Positions 11,401 to 23,211 of a DNA stretch of 64,000 nucleotides are shown here, piece after piece. The notes below the pieces were generated by a model that was not told the origin of the DNA, searched no databases, and was given only the letters and a program-made list of their open reading frames with translations. Numbering within the stretch: the stretch's first letter is position 1; each line of letters starts with the position of its first letter. Origin of the DNA: Dirofilaria immitis (Eukaryota > Nematoda > Chromadorea > Rhabditida > Onchocercidae); contig JAKNDB010000107.1 in the NCBI GenBank assembly GCA_024305405.1, positions 5,243,331 through 5,307,330 of the forward strand, in the 5' to 3' direction. A program made the translations under genes and the position numbers.

Positions 11401-13678
11401 TTTTCTCTAGACCAGAAATTTGAAAATTGTAAATAAGCAGCCAATCTTTCATCTCTCGTACATCGCATCTGTTATGCGAGTGCTACGGAAAAGTTTTACT
11501 CGTATTCTCTGTTGTTGAACATTCATTTCAGATGCTGAAAATGCTGGATAATTATACGAAAGTGCGAAAACACGAATATTTGCAATTATCCATGCACACA
11601 ATGCATGCATGCACACACGAACACATGCACGCGCACATTTATGTAGCATACATAACAGATTGAATGTATGAATAATTGCTTAAAATTGAATTTCTATTCT
11701 TTTTATAAATATAAGGGAGGAAAAGAAAGATATTTCTGTTAAAAATTTGATATTATTTCTTCATCATATCGTTATCTGATTCATTAAAAAGAAATCATGT
11801 TTTTGTCCTTATCATCATCTTTTTTCTAATATTATTAAAATAGCAACGACGAGTAAGTGTTAAAAAAAAAAAAATAAAGATAAAAAGTTATCATCAATAA
11901 AATAGGTATGTGCTTGCTTTATTACTGATTAGATAATGCTGATAATATAATTTAAACAAGAAAAATTTGATAATTATGGTCTTATCAGCAAAAATTCCCA
12001 TCAATGGAATAATTTTGATGTGCTTAAGCACCTATTTTATCAATTTCGTAATTTGAAATTAATGCAATTATTACATAAATGAGTTTTGTATAAAGCAAAT
12101 TTTGTTTTATATTTTATTTTTTCACTGTTCGACAATTAAGTATTCATTAAATTTTTTTATAGTTTTGTTCATTAAAATTGAAAACTAAGAAAACCAATAA
12201 AATGCAACACGAAATAATAGAGAAGTTTATATTATGTAAAGTTATTAGCTAAATTTTGAAAATATTGAATGAAATTTTGAAAATAATCTGTTAGATCTAC
12301 CGTAACTTAATAAAATAAAAGAATTGGATTCTAAGAAATGAGCAAATAAATTGAAATAATATTTTTATAAAATTTTAAAAGAATGCGAAAAAGGGAACTT
12401 TTGCTTAACTTATGACAAATTAATTAAAAGAAAGTAATATTTCGTTATTAGTAAATATAGCTGTTGCTATGATACCATTCGGACATCATTTATTTCATTC
12501 TAAAGAAAATATGAAGGAAAAAAAGTTAAATACTTAATAAAATAGTAGATGAAATGTAATAATTGTACAATATAGCTTAATAATTTTAATCCTTCAAAAA
12601 TATTTCATAATTTTTTTTGAAGATGTGAAAATTATCAAATTAATATTTATTTCACTTATTTTCACATATTGGATTTGATAAAAATGAAATAATATTAATT
12701 TGTTATTCTCTTAATAAAACTTATCCATAAATTGGACGAATTAGTAAATTCTTAAGACAGAATCTTGCAATTGAACGTTATTTTTCTAACGATAGTCTTG
12801 TCCTTAATTTTATATTTCTGCTCAGATTCGCGATTTTTTTCGTTCGTTTCTTCGAGCATTCTTGTTTATTCTGGCCATTATACATTTCTTCGACTTTGAA
12901 GGAATAAATTTTGCGTGACTTTAAGCGGATGCAGTGTGATTTTGAGAGGATAAAGCATGCATAAACAAAAATTGATTATTCTCTAATATGATCATATAAT
13001 TTAAAAAAGAAAAAAAATCTATAGCGCTAATTGTGTTAATTTGCTAGTATGTTTACTAATCAGTTTGGTTGACATTTACTATTTAATTAATTGATATTTA
13101 CTATTTATTTGATAATTACTTAATATTTTTGATTAATTAACACTTGCTAATTAATTGATAATGATTGATTAATTAGCCTGCGTTTTTTCTGAATAGATTA
13201 TATTTGATAATTAGCTGACATTATTGTTCGAAAATATTTATTAATTAATTGAACATAATCGCTTATCATTTATTATATTTGCAAAATGTAGAAAATTATT
13301 CAAATTAATTAGTAAAACTGGCAAAAATAAAATAACATATGACTTATTCTAAAGTTTTCGATTTTAATATATAAATTTAATCATTATTATTAGAGGACAA
13401 TTCAAATCACATAGTACATTGCAACAATGGCGTAAAGATTTACTTTGAAAATGGTATCATAAATTGATTAGGGATATTTTGCTTCAAAAAATTTTAGCGC
13501 TGTAATTATTTTATAAATTATAAATAATTGTAACTTTACTTGGTGATTTGTTTGATTTCTTTATAATAATTATGTATGATTTTTCTTTTTTTTGAATATT
13601 CACTTCAAGCAATGATTATTTTCAACGTCTTCGAGATTTATCATCATCAATTTATCATAGTGTCAATGGTTTCCTTTT
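8427..13678. other. long intergenic region without a recognised gene
   Basis: About 5.2 kb separates the membrane protein gene from the phosphatase 3' end. Most of it is plain AT-rich sequence. Three patches stand out. One is a GC-richer block at about 9850-10290. The second is a CA/TG-rich patch at about 11590-11640, which gives a meaningless minus-strand open frame at 11449-11649. The third is a degenerate repeat of TGATAATTAATTGA-type units at about 13040-13250. The open frames at 8862-9056, 9428-9658 and 10413-10622 look like chance products of A/T runs. Confidence 0.5.
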
Positions 13679-16600
13679 TCACCGTTTTGCATTATTTGGC
13701 TCATTATTTGGTGCTTTTGCCGCAGGTGATACAACTGGTGACAACGGTTTTGATAATAAATTTTTAGAATCCACTGATTCCAAAGGTAATACGGATTGCT
13801 TCAATTTTCGATCTACCATATGTTGAAGTTTTTCGGGTTGCTGCGACGGGTGCACAATTTGTGATTCTTGTTGTTGTGCCGTTAATGGTTGCTTTTGAGA
13901 TAGTTTCCAGTCCGTTTTCATGACTAATGATGCTTGTTTCTGCGGTTTCTGAACTGGAGCAATAGAAGGTAGTGGTATTGATTGAATTTGTTTTTGTTGT
14001 TGAACTGGAACGGCAGAAGGTGAAGGTATTGGTTGAATTTGTTTTTGTTGTTGAACTGGAGCAATCGAAGGTGGTGGTACTGATTGAATTTGTTTTTGTT
14101 GTTGAACTGAAACGGTAGAAGATGATGGTACTGGTTGAATTTGTTTTTGTTGTTGAACTGGAGCGGTAGAAGGTGAAGGTATTGGTTGAGTTTTTGTTGT
14201 TGAACTGGAGCAATGGAAGGTGATGGTGGTGGTTGAATTTGTTTTTCGGCCGCTGAAGCGAACTAGCAGAAGCCGTTTGGGTTTGTTTCTGCGTTTGTTG
14301 AACTGGAGTAACACAAGCTGATGATATCGGTTGGATTGATTTCTGCTTAACAGAAGGCGATGACACCAGTTGCGCTGACTTCCGTAGTTGTTGAATCGGA
14401 GCAACAGAAGGTGATAATACTGCTTTAGTTATTTTCTGTTGTTTTTGATCTGGAGTAGCAGAAGGTGGTAGTACTGATTCATCTGCTTTCTGTGGTTTCT
14501 GAAGCGGGGTGGTAGAGGGTTGTGATACTGATTCACCTGCTTTTTGATGTTTCTGAACTGGAGTAACAGAAGTCAGTGCTAGTGGTGCTGGTGATTCACC
14601 TGCTTTTGCAGTTTCTGAACTGGAATAGGAGAAGGTGCTGGTGCTGATTCATTTGCTTTTGCGATTTCTGAACTGGAATTTTTGCGACTTCTGGATTGGA
14701 GTAGCGGAAGGTGATGGTACTGTTTCAGCTACTTTCTGCAGTTTCTGATCGATAGTAACAAAAGGCGATGGTGCTAATTCAGCTACTTTTTGCGGTTGAT
14801 CGATCGGAGTAACAGAAGGTGATAGTACTGGTTCACTCCTAATCTTTGCAGTTGCTTCTGCTCCTCAGACATTTGTAATGGTTGTGCCTGCTTTAATGCC
14901 GTCTTTAATAGATTCAATCTTAAAGCTGTCTCGTCAGGTTCTAAAGCATCTTGTAATGACTGCCTTGATTTTTGCGATGGTTCCTCCTGTCTCTCTTCCA
15001 CTTTTACTGCTACTGGTTCCTCAATCGGTTGTACTTCCGGTAAAATAATCTTCTTTTCCACCGGTGTTATAGTTTTTTCGCTGATAGCATAGCAGTATAA
15101 TCGTCGGCAAATTTCTGAGCTTTCTGGAAGGAATTGTTTATTGAATAATCGACTTGGTTTTTTTTCTATCATTTTTTATCATATTAATTATCAGTTATTT
15201 TACATTTACAACATTCTATCACGTAAAATATTGAAATAAAATAAAAACGAAGAGATACCTCTTGTAATTCTGGTTTAGAATTCAATAATCCACATGCATC
15301 AGCATATGCAATTAAACATCGTACAACATATACAAGTTGTTCATCTGTTTGTATAGCACTCATACGCATTGCTAATTAAACATAAAATTTTTTAATTTTT
15401 ATGATTAAAAATTTACAAAAAAAAATTTTTAAATTAATTACTAAAAATAGTGCAGTTTTATTGATTAAGGAAAATAATTATTTCTTTTTTAATATTATTT
15501 ATCAATATAATTGGTTATTAAATTTATTGGACTTATTTATCAAGTAAAAAATTTACCGTAGTTTTTTGAAGAATTTTTTTCTTCACTTCAAATTAAAAAG
15601 AAAATTTACTTGCCATTATTATCACAAAATGACAAAGACATTTATGCATAATAAAATTTAGATTCAATAATGTTAAAGTTTTGAAGTGATTAATACTGTT
15701 AACATTTAAATTAAATATTATATAATTTAATTACTATTATTGACATGTCAAATATATTTATTTTACTTTGAAAACATTTTGCATTACATGATTCCTTAAA
15801 AATTTGAAATTGCGAAGAAAAACGATGGAAAAGACAGTCGTACATCTTAATCGCTTAACCATATCAATAATTGATAACGGTTTCCCGGAAAGGATTTGTT
15901 GTAAACTCATTTCAATAGCAACTATGCAGCCAGTACGACCGATACCTGCCGAACAATGAACTACCGTAGCACGATCTAATGATTGTCGTACAATTTTCAG
16001 AATCCGAAATGGAGCAAGTACACTTGACGGTACACCTCTATCAGGCCTTTAATAAGTTTCAAAATTAAAAAGAAAATTACTTTAAGTTACGAAAAAATAT
16101 AAACGTTAAGTAAAACATTAAGTATGTAAATTAAATGCTTTTTTTTCCTTTTTCTTTATTTTAAAATTAAATTTCTTTTTTTTTTTTGATAATTGATACC
16201 AATCTTTCCATCGTAAATGTTTGATATTTAATCGGATAGTCTTATTTTCAGCTTCTAATATAGATAATATAAAGGTCGTATCCTTGTTCTCATTAACTTC
16301 AGCACATGTTACTTGTACATCTGCAATAATTTACATCTTAGTATAATCAATTACATGTCAACAACATATCAAAATAGCCCATTTATTTTTTAATTAAACA
16401 TTTTCTATTTCTGATATATATGCCAATAAAGAAATTTTTACACGAAACTTAAAAGCAAAGATATAATTAACCTAACAAATAAGCAAATAAATATATAATA
16501 CACAACATCTAATGTCATATGCAAAAAATGAAATCAAATAATTTTTAAGAAGAAAAGATGAAATTGACAAAAGTGTAATGATGTAACAAAGTGACCATTA

Positions 16601-19600
16601 TAACTGGAAAAAGAAGAAAGTAACTTTTGACCCGAAAGATAGATAAATAATTCAAACGACTAATTAATCATAAATGATACGATGGGGCATAATTAACTAA
16701 TTAGATCAGTAACGTAGGAAAAGTAATGTCGATAATGAATATCTATTCTTTCACTCAAAATATTTCTTCATAATGGAAAATAATAAAGATAATTTCTTTA
16801 TTAAAACAAAAAAACTTGTCCTTTAATTTTTACCTTATAACTTGAATATAAAACTAATAAATGAAATTAAAATTTCGAAAATATTTTAAAATAATTAAAC
16901 TACGTGATAATTAATCAAATCGCAATATTTCTAATCAAATTAATTTTACAAATTAAATAAAAATAAAGTTAATTAATTTATGGACGGAAAAAAAAGATAT
17001 GATAAAAGAAAAGAACTTGTAATTAATAATGATATTAATTAACCTCCAAATGTAAGTGATGAGCCAACTTCTTGTGGCCAATATTGGAAACATTTATTCT
17101 TGCCTGCTTCAATAATATTGCATAGCATAATAATGTTGCTTACTTTTTCTTGCATTATCATAATCCAGAAATCATTTACTGTTACATTCATTGGTCCCTA
17201 TGACAACTATTTAATTAATCCTGATTATTCCTCAACAGCAAATATATTTTATAATTTACATTGGCATAAATAAATTAGCATATATTTAAAAAAAAATTTT
17301 CTTCAACATAATATAAACCTTGAATAGAAATATAAATTTAAAATATACATCTTTTTTAAAATAAAATATTGGCATATACATTTAAAATATATATCATATA
17401 ATGTATGCATTATTATTACTGAAAAAATATTTGAAATTAAATTATTAAGAATGAATGATTGGCAAAAACATAAAAAGAATTTTTCAAAACAGATTCATTT
17501 TGAAAATTCCAAAAATTAATTTGTGGTATTTCATTTGAGAATAAAACAATGAATGTTTGTGTTTATTAATTTACCTGAGTACAAATAAATGCGTTCAAGA
17601 ATGGATCGCCTTTAACGTGATTTGCGTGAATGTAATCGGATTGACCTTCTTGCAACACGACACGTGTCTCGTCAATGCATATAACGTCTGCAGCATTTTA
17701 CTTTCTTAGCATGACAAAATCACTATTACTAATATCATAATAGCTAAATACATTTTGCTTATGATAAAGATATATCGTATATCAATTCCAGTATATGTGA
17801 CTACGATAATAGAAACAATGACTTTGTGATATTAGAAAACTTTGAAATAGACATATTAGTGATTCAAATTATTTTTCAAAAATCTTTGAAATATTTATTG
17901 TAGTATTCATTATAGTTTTTCCTATAATTATATTAAACTATTTATTTTTCAATCAAAATTTTCATTGTTTATTAGACAGTTAATATTTCAAAATAAAGTA
18001 TAGATATCGAATGTTTAAAAAAACAATTTATTTGGTGGCTAAAATAACTTAAATTTAAAATTAACCTTTGTAACGATTTTTTTAATATTTTTGTCGAATG
18101 CCGTATGTGAGATATTTGGTGGAATATAGGCTTTTAAATAGGTTTGATATTGTTTAATAATTCCTTCTACGCCAAGGTCAAACATTTCCTGAATAAAATT
18201 GATATAATCAAACAAATTTATATAAAATTTATTTTTTCCTAAAATATATCAGCAATTTTAATTGTCGATTATCATATGAAGTTATCACTGCAAATTATTT
18301 CAAATTTATCATTTTTATTGCCCCTTTACAGGTTATAGAATTTATTTTAATCATTTTTCTCCGAAAGGATCGTACATAAAACTTTTATCACTTGCAATTT
18401 AGTAATGACAAGTTTAAATTCGTTTGATAAAGATTTGCTCTATGGCAAAAATTAATGAATAAGATTCATTACCATATTACCGTTAAAAAATGAAAATAAT
18501 TGTCTTTCTGTTCATCGGTTACCGGAAAATCTCTCACTTTCTTTTTTTTCGTTCTCATCGATTTTTCTTCCTGAAAATATAATTTGAAGATATTTTAAGA
18601 TAGAAAAGACATTTGAAATTGAATTATTTAGAGTAATATATATCATAAATTTCGAAATGCTAAGCTTATTTCTCTACTTACTATAAAACTTGATAAATGA
18701 TAATACTCATAAATTAAATAGCTGTACTAAAAAAAAAGACTTGATATAAGAGAAGATCAAGAAACGAATTTGAAATAAAAGGAATCAAAAATAAATTTTG
18801 AATAGGAAAGAATTAAAATATAAATTTGAAATAAGAAAAACTCAATTAAAATGAATTTCAAATAGAAAAGAATAAAAAAAAAGAAAATTAATTTGAAATA
18901 GAAGAATGGCAGAATAATTCGATGAAGCGAATAATTTTTATTAAAAATTTACAAACTATCACACAGAATTATGCATTTTTAGTATAAAAAGATATGACAT
19001 TCGAAATATGTCTTAGCAATAATTTGTTATTTAATTAAATTTAAGAAAATTATCGGAAAAAAAAATAATAAAATGATAGAAGGACAAACCGTAAGTTTCT
19101 TCTCCGTAAATTTCTTCTTCTCTCGCTTGCTTTTACTTTCAATCATTCGTTCTTTTTCTTCCGCTTCCGTTCTCGTTTACTTCTCAATGAAAATGTATTA
19201 AAAAAATCGCGTTTTTCAGATCTAACTGATTTGTCATCATCTTTTCTTTTCTTCTTTTCCCGTTTACTTCTTCCTTCTAAATACTTATATATAATTCATT
19301 AATTAAAATTAAATATTTATTATATTAAAAATGATTTTTCATATTCTTATTTCATTTATTAACTAATAACAATTTATGCTTATAATTACAACTGTTATAA
19401 AAAAGATTATTACTTTTAAATACCTATGCTTTTCATAGGCAATATCAAATTTCTATGATATGATTATTGCTGTTTCTTAATGAAATTATAAATGAAAGAA
19501 AAAAAAATGAATTATTGCTGCTTATTTAATAAGAATTAAAAGAATAAAAATTATGAAATTATTTCTTATCATAATTTATCAAATATATTTTTTATTTTTA

Positions 19601-20041
19601 TCGAATTATCGAATAACGTTATTCGAAACCTGGTATATTCTCTTTTCTCTCTGCTGCAGCATTACGTGCCTCTCTTTGGCGCATCTTCTATAATTTTTCA
19701 AATCACAATTATACTAAAATTATATAATTCTTTAATTACTATATATATATAGATATATTTTCTAAAATCAATAATTTTCATTTATATTTGTATTCTTTAT
19801 TTTTCATATATTGTATTTCATTTATTATTAATGCATAATTATATTTCGCATTAAAATATATGTACACAGAATAATAATATTTTAAATAAACCATATTTCG
19901 AATTTAATTTCATTAATCAAACAAATGGAATATAATTTTTATGATTTATCTCTAATTAATATTATAGGATTAGATAATAAATTTTGCTTTAGTATGGACC
20001 ATTTTCAGGAATTTTTCCATCAACTTTTTTCGATAATCCAT
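13679..20041 (-). CDS. non-receptor protein tyrosine phosphatase with Pro/Gln-rich repeat tail
   Basis: Eleven minus-strand exons: 20000-20041 (ATG at 20041), 19630-19687, 19090-19276, 18481-18570, 18066-18188, 17575-17687, 17044-17197, 16200-16320, 15844-16046, 15259-15371, 13679-15123. It hydrolyses phosphotyrosine in proteins and is probably cytosolic, as no signal peptide or membrane segment is seen. About 130 Lys/Arg/Glu-rich residues lead into a complete PTP domain. Visible there are the KNRYKD substrate loop, DYIHANHV, the DFW motif, QYWP, the WPDRGVP loop with the general-acid Asp, the P-loop HCSAGIGRTG with catalytic Cys and Arg, and the Q-loop QTDEQ. All catalytic residues are present, so the enzyme looks active. 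The last exon adds about 480 residues, mostly tandem repeats of about 23 residues with the core SP(S)xxPVQQQKQIQ. Nematodes have an expanded set of such phosphatases, many of them germline-expressed, but no ortholog is assigned. Single missing bases interrupt exons 3, 5 and 11 (seven times in exon 11). Confidence 0.88.
13940..14830 (-). repeat. coding tandem repeat, ~69 bp unit
   Basis: The phosphatase tail is built of in-frame units of about 69 bp (23 codons). Units at 13940-14220 are nearly identical: each has PVQQQKQIQ followed by a variable xxPxPSxA. Older, diverged units with PVQKPQKA and a (G/D)ES(V/A) core continue to about 14830. The gradient from diverged to fresh copies suggests repeated local duplication towards the 3' end of the gene. 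Confidence 0.8.
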
Positions 20042-20659
20042 TTTACTGATCGACGATAATTTGAAATTGTAAAATCACCAGATAATTCTTATTGATGCTC
20101 TAAAATGAAAGAATCTCATACATTCAAAGCTTTTTATAATTGCAAGGAAAAATTTGCATATATGCTGTGAAAATTTTAATTAATAAAGAAATAAAAAATT
20201 CATTAACAATACTACATCTTTTTAGTTTTTTAAACTTTTTAATAACTCACATTTGCATAAAAATTAGAGCTGCAATCTTTTAGATTTTTAAATATGATAA
20301 AATATTTATCAAAAAATTTACATATTTGAAAATTTTGGTTATCATCATAAGCAATCGTTTATTTTATATAACAATAAACACATATATATATGTATCATTG
20401 CAACTTTCATTTAAAGTAACGAGAATTGCAAACTAAATTAAAGTTTTTTGAACCAAATGGCCGGAAATTTATGTATTGGTAGTTGCCGGTAGATTAGCAT
20501 TCCGATCATGAATGACCTTCGACACTTGCAATATAACAAAATGAAAAACAATTTTTTTCGATTTTTTCATGCAATCTTTGATAAATAATAAAAAAAAAAA
20601 TATATGAAACAGAAAATATAATTGTCAATGGGAATATATGTTGCGAAATAAAAGGAGAA
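20042..20659. other. divergent promoter interval
   Basis: About 600 bp lie between the start codon of the phosphatase (minus) and that of the small membrane protein (plus). The two genes are head to head, so this interval should contain both promoters. It is AT-rich, and no specific regulatory motif was identified. Confidence 0.4.
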
Positions 20660-21782
20660 ATGAAACATTTTAGATCACATAATATTTTAAAAATTGTTGG
20701 GATAGTTTTAATTTCGATGACGTCTATTATTCTTTTCATAACAATTATTATTGTTATAATACGTTATTATACACGACGAAGGTTTTTTTTCTTTTTTGTT
20801 CAAAATATTTTAATAAAATTAAATTTCATTAAAATATTTTGAAGCACATTCTAAGCCTAAAAAAATATATTTAATAATTCTTTTTCATTCATAAATTAAA
20901 TTTATTCTATTTTAGTCAAATGATACGAACACAGAAACAAGTAGAATTATTTGATGAATTAATGAAGAAAACAAAAGAAAAGCATAAAATGATTCAACAA
21001 TTATGTAAACAACAATTGCACGAGGGTATTTCAGGAAATACAAAATCAGCAATGAAGTACTTTTTATATCTGTTTGAAAATAAAAAAAGTTTTTTTGCTT
21101 ATTAATTAGTAAAAAATTATAAATTTTTTTTCTTTGTCTAAAGAATAATAAATGACAAGAATGATAGAAGCTTTGATACATAATGCAAATAATTTCTATG
21201 ATATTATTGAAAATGAAATATAGTAAAAACGCTGCATATTAAATTATTTGAGAAATATAATTTAAATTAGCTATTGAAATTTTTTTGATTTTTTTCACAT
21301 ATCTAACAAGCAAAACTTTCTTTTGCTTAGCATGATGATGATAAGATGATAAAATTTAGAAATATAATGCTAATCATTTTTATGCAAATGAATCAGAATA
21401 AAGTATAGAAAAAGAGATGACAATGCTATTACTTATTACATTATGAATTTAAAATAGCAATCAAAGATGTTTATTTTATTTGAGATAATTTAATTTATAT
21501 ATTAATATCTTCATATCATTTTGTTTCAAATTTTGATAGTTCATTTTATTTTTATAATGCAAATATTTATAAGAATATTAATAAAATTATTAAAGCACAA
21601 TTATCGAATCAACAACAATATCAGACCAGCCAACAACAATATCAAATTTGGAAATTTCTAAAATAACGGATGAATATGGTCGAAATATAGCACGAATACG
21701 AATACCTCGAAGCATACTTTATGAAAATGCTATTGAAATTAAAAAATCTGATGAAGATGATGATGAAGAAAGCACAGAATGA
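20660..21782 (+). CDS. small single-pass membrane protein, family unknown
   Basis: Exons 20660-20781, 20916-21056 and 21596-21782 join in phase and give about 149 residues. After a short basic start (MKHFRSHNILK) comes one strong hydrophobic segment (about residues 10-34, Ile/Leu-rich) followed by RYYTRRR. This is a signal-anchor with a positively charged cytoplasmic side. The rest is hydrophilic: a helical Lys/Glu/Gln-rich stretch (KQVELFDELMKKTKEKHK), a Thr/Ser-rich linker with a duplicated TTIS, then IARIRIPRSILYENA and an acidic tail (DEDDDEESTE) before TGA at 21780. AATAAA overlaps the stop. The first donor is followed by a T-rich intron start, and the third exon's acceptor (ATTAAAG) is weak. 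No homologous family was recognised. Confidence 0.6.
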
Positions 21783-21877
21783 ATAAATTTACTATTCAAC
21801 TATTAAATTCAGTTAAAATTTGAACAAGATATACATATTATTTATAGCTTGTCATTACAATTTCAAGTTTAAATTTC

Positions 21878-21878
<1 letters not shown>

Positions 21879-21955
<77 letters not shown>
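21879..21955. repeat. (ATT)n microsatellite
   Basis: This is an uninterrupted ATT trinucleotide run of about 77 bp, directly downstream of the small membrane protein gene. Confidence 0.95.
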
Positions 21956-21957
<2 letters not shown>

Positions 21958-22269
21958 TACTTTCCTTATCATTTGTTATCTGAAAAATGTTGATTAAATT
22001 GTTTCCTTATGCTATTAATTTTAGGATAAAAAATTTGCCAAAAATGTTTTTTTGCCGCTTTTTATTTAAATTTTTGCTAAAAAATTTTTGGATTAATTGC
22101 GAGTTAAAATCTGACTGAATCGAAAAGATAGCGAACAAAAGATATTTGCAATTTATTATGGTGATTACAAATTCAAACTTTTATTATCATTAATTTAAAA
22201 CTTCGGCATTGAAGCCCTGATTATAAATTTTTTTACTTTGTGAAAGAAAAAAACATTCAGAAATTAATA

Positions 22270-22640
22270 AACATCTAACATTTGCTGGCTAATTAAATTA
22301 TAATTAAATTCAAAAAGAAAAATATTAATACTTCTGGCCAAAAAAATGCCAAATATTTTTAACTTTAATGCAAAGTACTTAATACATTTTGCCTAACTAA
22401 ATTATGACTTAGAAAAAGACAACCGATCTTTTTTGGCCAAGAAAATGGACACCAAATACTTTTCAACGTCTAATGCGAAATATTTAGTACTTTTCGGCTA
22501 AAAAATACCAAATGCCTTTAGCGAAAAATATCTAATATATTTCGGCTAATTAAACTATGATTTTAAAAAATATTTAGTATTTTAGCCAGGAAAACAAATA
22601 ATGTTGTGGAACATTTTTGATATTTCGTAGCCAAATGATA
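22270..22640. repeat. degenerate tandem repeat, ~115 bp period
   Basis: About four diverged copies are seen. Each contains a GGC(C/T)AA-AAAA-TACCAAAT-like segment, a TGC(A/G)AA(A/G)TA(T/C)TTA(A/G)TAC segment, and TAA(A/T)TTATGA or a close variant. The period is roughly 100-120 bp. It is not coding in any frame. Confidence 0.55.
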
Positions 22641-23162
22641 AGTTTAATTGAAATTACATTATTTTGTTTACTCTCGCATGCCATTTACTAACTCTCGAGC
22701 TCTTTATAAATCTATAAAGCCAATATTAAGCTTATCAATAAAACAAAGCATCTTGTAGAATTTATTTGTTTTTAAAAGAGCTCTGCATAGATAGCTTATC
22801 GATTATTTACTGATAAATCTAACAGAAAGTTTGTTATCGATGAATTTATTCATAAGTTTATTAAGACTTATAAACCAATGGATTATATTTAACTTTATAT
22901 TTTGGTTTTTCTCTATCAAACACTTGAAGTTATTGCTATGGCATTTCTGGAAATAATTCGCGGAGAATTTTGTTATTATTATTTTTGTCACTAATACCAC
23001 TATGTATTATTATCGTTATTGGGATATTGTTATAGTTGTTATTACCATTGTTGTTATTGTTGCTGCCAATTATTACAATTATTACTGCTATTGTTGTTAT
23101 AATTAATATTTCTGTTGTTATTATTATTGTCGCTATTGTTGTTACAATTATCAGTAATATTG

Positions 23163-23163
<1 letters not shown>

Positions 23164-23210
<47 letters not shown>
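23164..23210. repeat. (TTA)n microsatellite
   Basis: A pure TTA run of about 47 bp lies inside a longer stretch of irregular TTATTG/TTGTTA repeats (about 22970-23220). Confidence 0.95.

Positions 23211-23211
<1 letters not shown>

Noticed and set aside
11449..11649. 66-codon minus-strand frame rich in Cys/Ala/Arg.
   Set aside because: It is mostly a translation of a CA/TG-rich patch with no splice or conservation evidence.
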